From positions 53,369,001 to 53,433,000 of the forward strand of contig NC_084921.1 in NCBI RefSeq assembly GCF_958298935.1: a DNA stretch of 64,000 nt. The letters run 5' to 3'. Below, in pieces: positions 10,130-22,796 of the stretch. The notes beneath the pieces are model-generated. The model was not told the DNA's origin and searched no databases. It worked only from the letters and a program-made list of their open reading frames with translations. This DNA is from Phragmites australis. Lineage: Eukaryota; Streptophyta; Magnoliopsida; Poales; Poaceae. A program made the translations under genes and the position numbers. The stretch's first letter is position 1; each line of letters starts with the position of its first letter.

Positions 10130-13100
10130 ATGACCGGCGCCGGCAGCAGCAGCCGGCGTCCGGCCGCAGCAGCCAGGAGCCGCGGGAGGCCCTCCGCCTC
10201 GGAGCCGGAGCCGGAGCCGGATGCGCGCCGAGTCTCCGCCGCCGCGGCCGCGGCCGCGGCCGCAGCAGCGCGGCGCCGTGGCCGCGGCGACCATGGGCCC
10301 CTGCGGCTCATGGACGTGAGCCCCCGAACCCTCACGGTCATAGGGATTGCTTCCGTCGCGCTCGCCACCGTCGCCTTCGTGGCGTACACAGGCGGGTGGT
10401 GGGCGGAGGTGGATGGGGAGGGCGCGGCGACGCTGCGCACGGTCATGCGCTCCGTCACGCCGCTGCCGGCGCCTAGGATGATGGATCTGCCACAGGTCAT
10501 GGCCATTATTTTGTCCCGCTATTTTTGTTGAGCTTTCTATATTCGGTAACTAGAACCTGAGGGCTGGAATTATACTAGGGCTAACCAAACAGGGGAAGCA
10601 CGCCACTCTAGTTTGGGAACCTCTAGTGAATTTGGGATTTGTTCAGGATTGCTTTATGCATTAACCGTAAAGTAGAGGTAACGGCTGGTTAAGCATACTG
10701 TGAGATTCATGAACTAACCAAACTATAAATTGTGTGTAATAGTGTTCATAAATGGACTTATCTTAAAGTGCACTAGTAAATGTTGCCATTGATCAACAAG
10801 GCTAATCAAATTTGTTGGGAGTCTTGTTTTAGGGCAGGCCAGAGGGTCTTGGCAACCTAATGCTGCATTGGATAAATTGTACAATATATTTTCGAAGTGC
10901 ATATGCATTTTACTAATTTTCTAGGCGCACACTTGATTTACTCTCCATCTAGTTGTTGTTCTGGATGATGTGTATTTGAAAGTCTCTCATTTCTTTCATG
11001 CATTTGAGTTTTGGTAATAAACAGGTTAGCTTTCTGATGGTTCATGTTTAACTGGTTGCAGTTCCAAAGCAATCATAAGGAAATCTTGTATTGGGGTACT
11101 TACAGACCAAATGTGTATCTTGGAATTTTTACTCTCCAACTAGTAGTTGTTCTGGATGATGTGTATTTGAAAGGCTCTTATCTCTTACATGCCTTTGAGT
11201 TTTGGTAGTAAACATGTTAGCTTTCTGATGGTTCATGTTTAACTGGTTGCAGTTCCAAAGCAATCATAAGGAAAGCTTGTATTGGGGTACTTACAGACCA
11301 AATGTGTATCTTGGAATTCGTGCAAGGTGCTAAACTTTTGCAACACCTCCCTATTGTCCTTTATAACATGTTAATGGAAATTATTCTCTTCCTGTAGTTC
11401 TCTAGGACTTGCAAGGACTACGTTTGAAAGTTCATGTTCGTATTATCATTAATTTTGATGATGTTACCTTACTCATGAAAATTAGAGATATTTAGGAGTT
11501 CTCCCCTTCTACTTGTCTATCTGTGCCTTCATGTGGAGTTAATCTTTTAGTGATTACTGTACTGGACATTATAGAATAGTGCAGCTTGCTGTTTTTTACT
11601 AGTTGAAACTTCAAAGTAATGTCTCTATGCAATGAAAATTTTGTAGAACCAAACATTTGAGAATTTCATGCTAATACTACTTCTATTTCAGAACTCCTCT
11701 GTCTCTAATTGCTGGATTGATGTGGATTGGCTTGAAAAATGGACAGTATTTTCTTCGTCATGTTTGCCAAGATTCTGATGAGCTTAGCACATATGGGTGG
11801 ACAGCTCACAATGGTAGGGATTATGGACGCCAAGTGTTGGTTGATCATGGCTTACTCTTGACTACTAGTTTTCTGAAAGAGAAAGGAGAGGGCAGTGGTT
11901 ATGGTGGAGACTGGGCTGTTCGATTGGATGCTAATAATGAGAGGTAAGCGTACATTCATTATATGCAAATTGAAAAAGAGCATTTCATTTAACTGAAAAG
12001 ATATAAAAACTTTCCTATTTTTAAACATGTTAAACACGAGATGGAAAGAATGATAATTCTGACTGAGTTGATTTTTCACTGCCAAATCCCAATTCAGCAG
12101 AAATCTGTCATTACTTACTTCCGACACTGCAAAATTATCAAACCAAAAGAAATTCATTCCATGTTTTCACACTTTATATAGGTCAAGTTTAAGTGAAGCT
12201 GAAGAAAACACCACACATCTGTTTTTCTACATTGCCGATGAAACTGGAAAGTCGATCACTATGGGCCCACATGAGCCTTCTTCAAGAGGCCCTGTTCTTT
12301 TGGCATCTGGATCGCATGAGGAAATTGGTGATTGGGAAGTCTACCTGAGATCTGAGGTATTAATATTCTTGATAGTTTTTCACCTTGTTAATCCTCGTTG
12401 GCTTTTCACTATTACCTTCTGTTGGAATATGACAATGCAATTCTATTCGGCTAACTTTTATATGGATATGTATGTAACTCTGTTTTCTTACAGGACAATT
12501 TGGAAATTCACCGAGCTGGATTCAAATCAATTAGCATGCATAATCTGAGTGACCTAGTACAGCAAGCCATTGCGACTAATGTATGTCTAAACTCTCACCG
12601 TTTACCTTATTATTGGGGAAAAATCAAAATCTATGTATGTCATGAAGCTACGCTTCCATTTAGCTACTTATGTGGACTTCTTTCTAGGCAATGCAAAGTG
12701 GTGGCCTTAACCTGCCAGACATGACTGAATATTCTTCAAATATAATGATCTATCAGGTAACTGGAAGAAGACAAAGGAATTTATTACAATATAATTTTCA
12801 CCCGCATGAATGTGTGAAGCATCATATTTCCATTGACGATCTTCTTACCACCTTTCCAGTAAAAAGATTAATGATGTGCAAAATGTGTGTGTTTCCTTAC
12901 TACAATGTTTGGACACAGGTGTTACCTGTCATAACTTTGATTCCTAGTGCATCATATTTCAGTTAAAAGCATTAACATAATGCAGTATAATAGCGAAATA
13001 TATCAGCGCATTAGCTATACACACTGCTATGTAATACTGATATGTATGAATTTAGCACCATGGAGGATAGCAAAATATATTAACACCATTACTATATTTG

Positions 13101-16100
13101 GTATTACTAACACCTTTAGTTTTAATTTTTCATTCTCTTTTTTGTTGGGTCTTGTTGGGTTTCATCTCTAGCCTACTGCCTACCCCAACTTGCTTGGGAC
13201 TAAAAGGCTTTATTGTATGAATTTAGCACCATGGTGGATGTAACAAAGGTTCTTTTTAGTGAACTAGTTTACATAATTTGGTGATTTCCATTATATAAGT
13301 TATGTAAACAAATGTTAGTGGTATGCTCTGTAAACACTTCTGATCCATGTTTGCATTGGTCTAGACCTTATGTCTTCGCTTCTTATGGGGAATTATGATT
13401 TATATTTTACTTTTGTCTTCGCAGGTTTCCATAATGTCTCCTGCCAAAGTAGACATAGTATTCTTGTCAGGGGCTGCCTCAAAAAATCCAATGATAGAAG
13501 AGCGCATTAGCAAGCTAACAGGTGATTCTGCTGCATAGTGCATACTGCATATAGTACATGTGATAATTTTATTCTATTTGCCGTGGGATTCAAAGTCGCC
13601 ATCCATATTCTTTATTCATCGATCATTTTGAACAAATCTGCTTGGGCTCTTGACTTCTTCAGCATCCTTGCATAAGTTTCCTGATCTGTTTTACCTACAT
13701 CTGGTCCTTTTGATGAACCTGAAATTCAAGAATGTTGGAAGCATAATATATTCATCATGTTTGTCACTAATGATGTCAGGTCCCATGCTGAGCGCCCGTC
13801 TTGAATCAAAAGAAAAGGATTTTGAAGAGAGATACGATCAAACCTTTAATCTAAATAATAAGGTGCGCTCTGTTGGATGAGCATTTTGTTTTCCTTTCCA
13901 CAATCTTTTGTTTTTGCGGTGTATGCAGTTGTTTTCTTCTCATTGTATTACTATGTCCTACGATTTACATTTCTTTAATTTCCTAATTCAAATGTGTTTT
14001 CCAAAGGGATGCCACTCATACCCTACTGACTCCTGTATTTGTTTTGTGTATATATGGGTATGCACGACAGTGTCATTCATTTTATCAGTGTTTGTGCGCT
14101 TCACTTTACAGTTGAAAGACATTTCAAAAGTTAATTGATTTTTGCTATGAGATACACAATATTGTAGACAATTGGTAAAGCTTGGCTAAAGATTTTGTGC
14201 TGGACATATGTTGATGTTTTTTTTTTTTTTTTTTTTTTTTTTTTGGCTTTGATTCAGATTGATTCCAGAGAGTTATCTGTTGGTAGAGCTGCCTTGTCAA
14301 ATCTTCTTGGAGGTATTGGCTATTTCTATGGACAGTCAAAAATTGCGCTTCCAGAAGGTTTTACAGTAAGTTTTAGAGCTTCACCTGATATCAATTTCAT
14401 TTTCCTTATATGTTGTGATCTGCTCTAGTTCTAAGAAATTGCCATCTCAGGATAGTTTTAGTTTCATATTGGTAATGTGTTAGTTTTATATTGTTTTGCA
14501 GTATTTTGCATCTGAATCCTAGGTGATTACAAGTCATAGACAAACAAAACTTAATGCTTGAAATGTTTCTCTGCCAGCAAAAAAATGGGGATAAATATAT
14601 TCCATATTGGCCTGCTGCGCTATATACAGCTGTGCCCAGCCGCTCATTCTTTCCGAGGGGGTTTCTGTGGGATGAGGGCTTCCATCAATTAGTCATTTGG
14701 TAATTATTCCATCATCTCACTGTTAAATGAAGGTTTTGTGCTACTCCAGTTCATTATCAGCAAGTATGTTGTTCTGTGCTGGTATTATTGCCTTTTGCTC
14801 TAATGAACATCCTTGGTGATGATGTACAGCCGTTGGGATGTGCATATATCCATGGATATCATTGGCCACTGGTTAGATCTACTTAATTCAGATGGATGGA
14901 TTCCTCGGGAGCAAATCTTAGGAGCTGAAGCTTTAAGGTGATTTTCGCTACAAGCTATGTACTATGAGCAAAAGCAGTGATAAGTTTAGTGTGACACTTC
15001 TTATATCTTCCAACTTTTGGCATCATGCAGTAAAGTTCCTGAGGAGTTCGTTCTGCAGTACCCTTCCAATGGAAACCCTCCAACTTTATTTCTTGCACTA
15101 CGTGGTTAGACATTGCTTCTTTCTTGCTCTTCATGTTGATGATGTGTTCATTGAATCGGTGTTGAGATCTCTAAATACTTTGTTTTTCTCGGACCTTTAG
15201 TGTAACTTTGCATGCTTTGCGTGCTTTCAAATGAGAAGTGTTGAAGCATAATGCAGAAAATCAATTTACAAACCGAAGTTCTCTATCCCTTTTTCTCCAA
15301 TATACAAATGCCATAATAGTATGAAAAAGGGCATAGAAAATAGCGCTCACACAACAAAAGACCTGTCTTGAGAATCTTGCAAATTATGTTAGTCTGTGCT
15401 GTTTTGGTGCATGTTTATCAAATTATAAACATAAGTAACCAAGTATTTTGTTCACACTGGTCAAGCACCAAAAGTCTGTTAAACATATTGAGGTCTGTGA
15501 TCAAGTCCTTACAACCGTTTGATTGGTGATATATTCCCATATGTTTTTTTTTTTTTGTCACAGATTTGGCAAGCGGGATACATGCAAAACAGTTTTCAGC
15601 TGAGGAAGCTGAAAAGATCTCCACTTTCCTTGAAAGGGCTTATATACGGTTGAATTCTTGGTTCCAGTGGTTCAACAGTACACAATCAGGTGAACTTTCT
15701 TGTTCCATTTTCATTTTCTGTACCCTGCTGACTAGTGTGTGGATCACATTTAAATGTTACTTTAGAGCTATTGCCATGATCATTTTCTGAAAACACACAA
15801 ACACGCTGAACCTACAAGCTGTCATATGGTTACAGAAATAGTTGTTGAATGAGGGCCACTATGCTCAGTTGACTATTATCAGGATCTAGCTATGGTTGTA
15901 TGATTCCAATAAAATCAGAAGAAGATATACAATCGAGCCATGGAAGCCTTCATTGGGTGCTATTAATTTTAGGGAATATTTGGATTGAGGAATTTTACTT
16001 TCAGTTACTGCTGGCTTCAGTTCACTAATTGAAGTCATCATAATTTCTAGTAAGACATAAACCTCAGCTTGATTAGAAATATAAACTATTAACACAGCTG

Positions 16101-18840
16101 ACAAAATCTTTTCTGAGTGGTCAGCTAGACTTCCTGTTGTCCTTGAGAGACAAATCAGATTTTCAGAAGTGATATCTGATTCCTCCATGTTTTTTTGTAC
16201 TCTCACCTCAAGGTGGTAAAAAAAAAGGGTCCTCAACTAGACTTTTTTTAAGTGTGGTCCTCAACTTGTTCAGTAGCTGTTACATCACAAATCCACTGTT
16301 GCAATGAGAAAGAAATGTGACTCAACTGTCTGAGTCTTAAGAGCTTGAAATACTTATGTACCTTCTGGTCCAACTAAAGGATCTGATCTACTTGTTTGAA
16401 GATAGAAACCATGCACATCGGTAGGGCACACTTCGTGTGTTTTGGTGATTCACAAAGAGATAAACATCATCTTAGTGTCATGTGGCATCACTTTGTGCAC
16501 TAGAGCTTTCTGCAAACTAGTGTAAGCTGTAAGATATGAGATATCTGTTTTATAAAATTGAAGCAAAAGTTATTCCCTTGTTACGTCAATGGACCATGGA
16601 TATACATTCGTTCCATTATATGATTCTACTTGTCATACCGTTTCCCACCTTTGGCTTATTTATCCTAAATTGTTCATAGGTAAATACGATGGCACCTTCT
16701 ATTGGCATGGAAGAGACAATATGGCAACAAGGGAGTTGAATCCAAAGGTTTTTGAATAATTCTTTTTTGCTTGCTCCAATACTGATCAATTGGTCAAAAT
16801 CTTGTGTCATTTAGCCCTTGTCATGCCAGACTAGAGTTTTCTTCACTTATCTTCTATAAACCATTGCAATCGTATGATAAGGCCTAATATTCACAAGTAC
16901 TTTACAGACTTTGACATCTGGGTTGGATGACTATCCTCGCGCATCGCACCCTAATGATGAAGAACGCCATGTTGACCTTCGGTGCTGGATGCTTCTAGCT
17001 ACAAACTGCATGCGCTCAATTGCAGAGTTTCTCAAAATGGATAGTGCCCTTGAGAAGGTAGTTCAGTATGGATGTAGGAACATGACTTGCTAATTCCAAG
17101 TTGCTTCGTCTCAACCATTGACTCTGGCTCCTTTATTGAAAAACGTTTGTTGAACTTCTGCAGGATTACTATAAGATGTCAAATCAACTTTCAGATTTTG
17201 GGACACTTAACAAGGTATTGTGCTGTCAATTCCGACAATTTCGTATCATACTGGGAATTTTTTTTTTAGATCTGTCAAGTCTTTGGGCCCTGTCTTGGCT
17301 CCACCCTAAACCTGAATCTTCTCTCCCTTTGAGAGTGGACTTCTCAATAATTTCCTCCATATATATTCTTCTACAAAATTTTACATTTATCAAGTAATTC
17401 CGTCGCAAAGCATGGGTTTTATTCTAGTTCATATAACCGGTCATGTTCGGAGCCCTGTTCTGCTTCCTCCTATGATACAATATTGGTTTAGTTCCAGAAC
17501 TTAACCGATGATTATTGCTTGTTATATTCAGTTATGTAATATCGACATTTTTACAGTTGCACTTGGATGACAAAATCGGTGCTTATTTCGACTATGGTAA
17601 CCATACTGAAAAGGTTAGTGCTGTGCTTCCTCTGTGCTTTGGCACTTTGTTTGCCAGTCACTATTCTCAATTTTGCTTGTGAGATTGCTTTTGTAGGTTC
17701 GATTGAGATGGTATGATGTCAAAGATAAGGATGCTATGAGACGAGAACTCTTGCGAGAAACAGTACAGCCCCCTCAGCTGCAATTAGTACCTCATGTTGG
17801 TTATGTCAGCCTCTTCCCATTCATGATGGGGGCCATTCCACCTGTATGCTCTTTACTTTCGTCTGTTTCTTTTGTTACTTCAGTATTTTTTTCTGATGCT
17901 CATTCTAAAGTAATAATCACCTTTTGACTCTGCTCAGGAATCGTGGGTTCTTGAGAAGCAGCTCGATCTAATATCTAATAGCTCTATATTGTGGACAGAT
18001 TATGGCCTTCGGTCACTTTCTAGAACGAGGTATAAATGGTCATTATTTATTCTTCTTTTATGTAGAAGTCTGAGTAGGTTGCATGCATCTCCCTCAACAA
18101 CTTAAGTTTGGGATCTCTGGAGCATATATGCAAATCAATTTAATTTTACCACTGGTAAGATTGCTATTGCTACCCTATCCTATCCACACCCTAGGCTTCA
18201 ATGTGGCTAGAATCGTCAAACTGCCCGCATGTCCCCAACACCTTAGTATTGTAGCTTTGGGTGAGAAGTTTAATATAACTTAATTAGTTGGTCATTCAAC
18301 TACTGGGGTCTGAATTATATGTTGATACATGGTCCAGTTCAATATATATGAAGCGTAATACGGAGCATGATCCGCCATATTGGAGAGGTGCCATTTGGAT
18401 AAACATGAACTACATGATTCTTTCAGCACTACATCACTATGCGCATGGTAAGCTCTTGACTTGACTAGTTTACGCCCTTTGCAAACTTTTCTGTTAGCGT
18501 GATAAAACTGTGCTTTCATGTAGAGGATGGTCCATACAAGGACAGGTCAGGAGAACTGTATGGCAAGCTAAGATCAAATCTTATCCGGTATTTTCATTTT
18601 CTTCTTCTATTGAAGCCAAGTGAATTAGCTGAACTGCAGCTTCTCTAATAGATTGGTGATGCTACTTGCCCGCTTGACATTTACAGGAATATCGTGCAGA
18701 ATTACCATGAAACTGGGTTCTTCTGGGAAAACTATGACCAGAAGAACAAAGGAAAGGGTAAGGGTGCACGGTCGTTTACTGGATGGACTTCACTTATTGT
18801 TCTGATCATGGGAGAGTCCTACCCAACATTGCATAGGTGA
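10130..18840 (+). CDS. GCS1: Mannosyl-oligosaccharide glucosidase (alpha-glucosidase I), GH63
   Basis: Glucosidase I removes the outermost alpha-1,2 glucose from the Glc3Man9GlcNAc2 glycan just after transfer to protein in the ER. I read 22 exons: 10130-10495, 11253-11326, 11692-11943, 12182-12356, 12494-12580, 12688-12756, 13425-13521, 13780-13862, 14258-14365, 14578-14699, 14830-14937, 15031-15104, 15564-15689, 16680-16747, 16908-17057, 17164-17214, 17557-17613, 17697-17843, 17938-18029, 18338-18447, 18524-18587, 18687-18840. They sum to 2634 bases, 877 residues plus TGA, in one frame, close to plant relatives. A short Arg/Ala-rich cytosolic tail (poly-Ala at about 37-47) precedes a signal-anchor at about 67-87. 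Conserved blocks include [20 protein letters not shown], the WDEGFHQ motif (468-474), [28 protein letters not shown] and the C-terminal FTGWTSL. Arabidopsis GCS1/KNOPF is the named relative. Exon ends were read by eye. Confidence 0.93.
10937..11318 (+). repeat. 191-bp tandem duplication covering exon 2 of glucosidase I
   Basis: Two copies, about 10937-11127 and 11128-11318, are nearly identical and lie 191 bases apart. Each carries the end of intron 1 with its AG acceptor (exon starts 11062 and 11253) and the codons for [18 protein letters not shown]. Only the right copy continues into GIRAR and a proper donor (GT at 11327). The left copy runs from LGI into the next repeat and reaches a TAG after about 45 codons, so it is a decoy or cassette-like exon without a matching donor. 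Confidence 0.9.
13064..13213 (+). mobile_element. Au-SINE-like 3' fragment in an intron of glucosidase I
   Basis: The segment ends with TACCCCAACTTGCTTGGGAC followed by TAAAAGGCTTTATTG, which is the characteristic tail of the grass Au SINE. A 21-base direct repeat (starting TGTATGAATTTAG and ending CACCATGG) flanks it at 13043-13063 and 13214-13234, as expected for a SINE target duplication. The 5' half does not resemble the tRNA-related head of full Au elements, so the copy is 5'-truncated or strongly diverged. Confidence 0.7.
14217..14244 (+). repeat. Poly-T tract of 28 bases next to a 3' splice site
   Basis: A pure T run ends 11 bases before the AG (14256-14257) of exon 9 of glucosidase I. 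It serves as an extreme polypyrimidine tract and is likely to vary in length. Confidence 0.9.
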
Positions 18841-20703
18841 TATATAGCTCCCTAGCAGCCACATAAAAGATAGCAATGCCAATTGGAATGGAAAGGCTGG
18901 CCATTATTTAGCTCGATTTGAACCAAAATGGTGGGAGATCTTGATTCGTAGCATTGCTGCCTTAATCATGGATTTTTTGACAATAACTCCTGGTTACTCC
19001 ATTCAGCATATGTTTTGGCGATAATGATCATCCCGTTCTCTGTGATACTGTTAATTAGTTCCTCGAGTAAATTCTTTTTTTTTTTGTTGGAGGGGGAGGC
19101 TTTCGTTAAAACCCCTACGGGAAGCATGAGCATATAGAGGCTAGATACAATGAAACGCTGTTAAGTTGCACTCTACTTGCTAGTTGCTATCGAGCGTCTG
19201 ATGAAAGGTAAGCTGCTACTGCGCTTGTCATGCCTGGCGATTTGCGCAATACGATTAATGATTCCTGACTAGTGGCTAAACATGCTGGCCCAATGAATAA
19301 TTCTTTATCTTTTTTTCCCCAATGAATAATTCGGATAACTACCATACGCTGGTGGTATATCTGATCATCGTCAGCCTTGCATCGATTCGCTAGAGATTTA
19401 GTAGTACGACACAATGCGTTATCGCGGCCCCTGTGTGTGTACTTTGCTTGCTACGTCTGCAAGCATCATCTATCTCCTGTCTGCAAGCAAAGTTAGCCTG
19501 AAGTACCCTGAAGACAACATGTGTCTGTACTCCTGAACTTTAATCATCGTGACGAGCACCAACCAGATCTAGGGCTAATGTTTGCTCCCCCTGATCACTG
19601 GGAGCCCTTTCGTTTTTCAGGACGAAACCACCGGGCAGGTTTACTGCCTTTGGAATGTAAAGGCGTCGTGCTACTCAAATCGTCAAGACTGTTCCTGAAG
19701 GTCGTAGTCCCGCTGGAGAATCTCTTGCATTCAATCCACAAAATCGCCGGTTCTTGCCATGGCAGATCGCTGCAATTATTTTCTTCTCGCCATTATGCAG
19801 ACCCGTATTCACTCTAAATGAACGTGCCGTCCAAACTTTTGCAGATAAATCTTTCTCCAGAAAATACCCTTTTCTTCCCATCAAAGTGATTTCCTAGAGA
19901 AAGAGAACATAGCTAAATAGAAATGGGTTAGAAAAGCAAGGAGACAGGTAAGGCCTCTCCCCGTGCTGGTTTAGACATTATTAGGGGCGTGTTTGTTTGT
20001 CCTTATCAAAACATCTTAGCTTTGTCTGTGTATATATTTCTACGGAGAAGGTTATTTGTTTGTCTATATATATTGTTCATTTCTATATCTGCAGATGCAA
20101 TTATATGATTAGAGCAGACCTGATAGATATGTGCGAATCGAACTACTCTATAGAGTCTGGTTCAGTGGATGTATTGCATCTGTTACAATGCTACAATAGG
20201 CTCACTCGTTAGTCTTAGATGCAGGATCACTATATCTACCCATATAAATAATCAAACACTTTCATATGATCATTGCATCCGTACATGCAGCGTAGCTTTA
20301 TGAAAACCCATGCAGACAACCAAAACACCCCAGGTGTCCACCTCAAGCCCAAAAGTTCTCTTTTAATTTCTCCTACCGATTCGTGTCTGACTTTGAAATT
20401 TTGTACAATGTTTCTTCATCACAATATCACCCACCGCTATGATTTTTGTCAAGTTTCATTGCCACGATTTGTTTGAGAAACCAGGGAAAAAATGAGGGCA
20501 GGGGGTGGACGGTATTTGAAAACCAACCACCCCTGGTGGCTGCTGTACGTCAGATTTGTATCGTGCGACCGATATTAGTAACTCACAGACGCTTGGAAGA
20601 TGAGGACTCTCTTCCCCGTTTGTCGCCGGATTCGTATATCGGAAAACCAGCCAGTTAGTAGCCAGTTACCGGCATCACGGTCCAGAAAACGAAAGCTGAT
20701 TAG
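18841..20703. other. 3' flank of glucosidase I and intergenic DNA
   Basis: Contains the presumed 3' UTR and about 1.8 kb in which I see no conserved coding sequence, RNA gene or clear element. Confidence 0.5.
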
Positions 20704-20871
20704 TGTAGAATCCAATGTGATCAATGCCAACTGCTTGCAGTTACTTGTACCCGTTGATGAACGGACGTGCATTCGGAAGGGTTATCTCCCAAATGGACAT
20801 CCCCTCATCTTGTATATATATCTCAATTAACAATGAAAGAAATAGTTCTAATTTGTGTTTGTCTACTATCA
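20704..20871 (+). mobile_element. Copia-type LTR, left copy
   Basis: About 168 bases starting TGTAGAATCC match the right LTR at 29494-29657 over most of their length, for example AACTGCTTGCAGTTACTTGT, CCCGTTGATGAACGG and CTTGTATATATATCT. Several substitutions and small indels separate them. The flanks (ATTAG left, TTGCT right of the far copy) do not match, so the pair may have lost its target duplication or derive from two insertions. No clear tRNA primer-binding site follows. Confidence 0.7.
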
Positions 20872-21270
20872 CACACTTGAATCTCCACTGAGTGATCAAC
20901 GAATAAGCACTAGAGGCACGAAAGCCTCCATCACAGGTGAGAAATGGCAAGGATGAACATATCTTCGATTGCCGCTGTTCTTCTTTGTGTCCTATGCCAG
21001 GCAGGCTATCGTCGCCATGGTCTTCGTCGGAATGATGGTTAGTGTCGCCACCACACTCTTATGGATCGCAACCACCGTGGCCACCGCTCCCACAGATGTG
21101 GTGGCCGTGACGCGCGCATGCCTCACTGTCCTCTGGTGGTGAGGCACCACGCTGGCCCAAGCCACCCACCTCCAACCCTGACTGCGCTCGGTGACGATGC
21201 CCCTTCATGCGCACAATTCCATGCCTACTGTCCCGTGGACGGCTTTGCGTTGTTCACGTACACGCCGACG

Positions 21271-22796
21271 TGAAAGTGCATCTAGACCCTCTAAGTGGGT
21301 TTTGGCTTATTGATGACAAAACGATTAAGGAACTAATATGTTTATCGAAGCTATGAACAGGTCTTAGTCTCAATTGTGAAGATTCATGATGATTGATGCC
21401 CCTCGAAAAGAAAAGAGAAGCAATGTGCAGTACTCAATAGGATTTAAATTGTTCTATCTTTGAAATTGAGTCTAGGTTAGCCATACTATTAAGAGGGTTG
21501 CATTTGTTAGCTTTCATGGTGTCTCAATGCTCAAAATAATCTTTTAAAATCAATAATTGAGAGACACATTCACCCACGGATATTGAGAAATATTGGCAGA
21601 GTATACTGAGTCCGGAGTCTCCGGTGTTCACCGGATACTCCAGTCCTCAGTGTTTAGGCCTGAGTCTCCGAGAAAGACTCCGCCAGAAGAGCCTCGGTTC
21701 CGAATATTTTTTAATTATCCGGAGTCTTCGGTGTTCACCGGATACTCCGGTAGTTGGTGAATTTTTGGCCGGAGTCTCCGAGGGAAACTCCGCCAGGGGT
21801 GGCTTGGTTAAGCATTTATTTTGATAGAAAAAGGTCGGAGTCTCCGGTGTTCACCGGATACTCCGGTAGGAGAATATTTTTGACCGGAGTCTCTGAGAGA
21901 GACTTCGCCAAGGGTCGCTCGGTTAGCATTTATTTTTAAAAAACCGGAGTCTCCGGTGTTCACCGGATACTCCGGTACCTGGAGAGGCCGGAGAGTCCGG
22001 CAAGTCTCTGGACTTTCTCTCTGTGGTAACTAAGTCTGGGCCGGAGACTCCGAACAGTTCAACAGAACCGTAACGGCTAGTTCTGACACCGTTCTGACGC
22101 CGTTTTGGATTTCAGGCCGGAGACTCCGGTGTTCACCGGATACTCCGGGGTAGGTATGCCAGAACAGTAACGACTAGTTTTTGAGGGTGAGCTATATATA
22201 CCCCACACCCCTAGCATTTATGACTTGCTGTTGCTGCTGAGCTCCACTTTCACATAGCTTCCCAAGAGCATTTAAAAGCCCTCCAAACATCTCTAGTGCC
22301 TAGTTTGCGTCAAAAATTGAGAGATTGTGTTTGGGGTTAAGTTGAGTCAATTGAGCATTGAGTTCATCATCGAGCATACATTCTGATCATTTCTCTTGGA
22401 GCCTTGTGCTCCTAGACGTCAGGCGTCGCCCGTAGAGCACCCAATCATTGTGGAGTGCCACGGAAAGTTTGTAATCGACATCGACTTGAGTAAGGAAACT
22501 CTAGCTTTATAATTAGTTTTTGTGATCATCTTGCTAGTATCTCCTGTTGTTTAAGCATTGTGCTGATATTAGAACTAGTGTCACCTTGTTATACCTTAGT
22601 TGTACTTGTTTAACTTCAGTTGTTCTCGAGTTCCTGTATAAACCGGACAATCTGGACTAGACTGGATACTCCGGACAGACCGAAGTATCCAACCTTCACC
22701 GGAGTATCCGGCATCTATGTAATCCGCTGTTTAGTTTTGATTTTCAGAAAAGCCTATTCACCCCCCCCCCCCTCTAGGCAACTTTAAGTACATTCA
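21271..22796 (+). mobile_element. Solo LTR (1526 bp) with 5-bp target duplication CGACG
   Basis: The block starts TGAAAGTGCATCTAGACCCT and ends TTTAAGTACATTCA, giving TG...CA ends, and CGACG occurs immediately left (21266-21270) and right (22797-22801). Start and end motifs, including CTATTCACCCCC then CTCTAGGCAAC near the right end, are common to a well-known group of grass LTR elements; I do not name the superfamily. A TATA-like CTATATATACC lies at about 22191. No internal coding sequence is present. The exact duplication suggests a younger insertion than the copia host. Confidence 0.88.
21605..22155 (+). repeat. Interspersed near-palindromic CCGGAGTCTCCGG repeats within the solo LTR
   Basis: Units of the form CCGGAGTCTCCGGTGTTCAC followed by CGGATACTCCGG recur at about 21610, 21719, 21836, 21944 and 22114, spaced by roughly 110 bases or multiples, with related CCGGAGTCTC(C/T)GAGAGA units between. 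Each unit can fold on itself. They form the U3-like half upstream of the TATA-like site. Confidence 0.8.
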
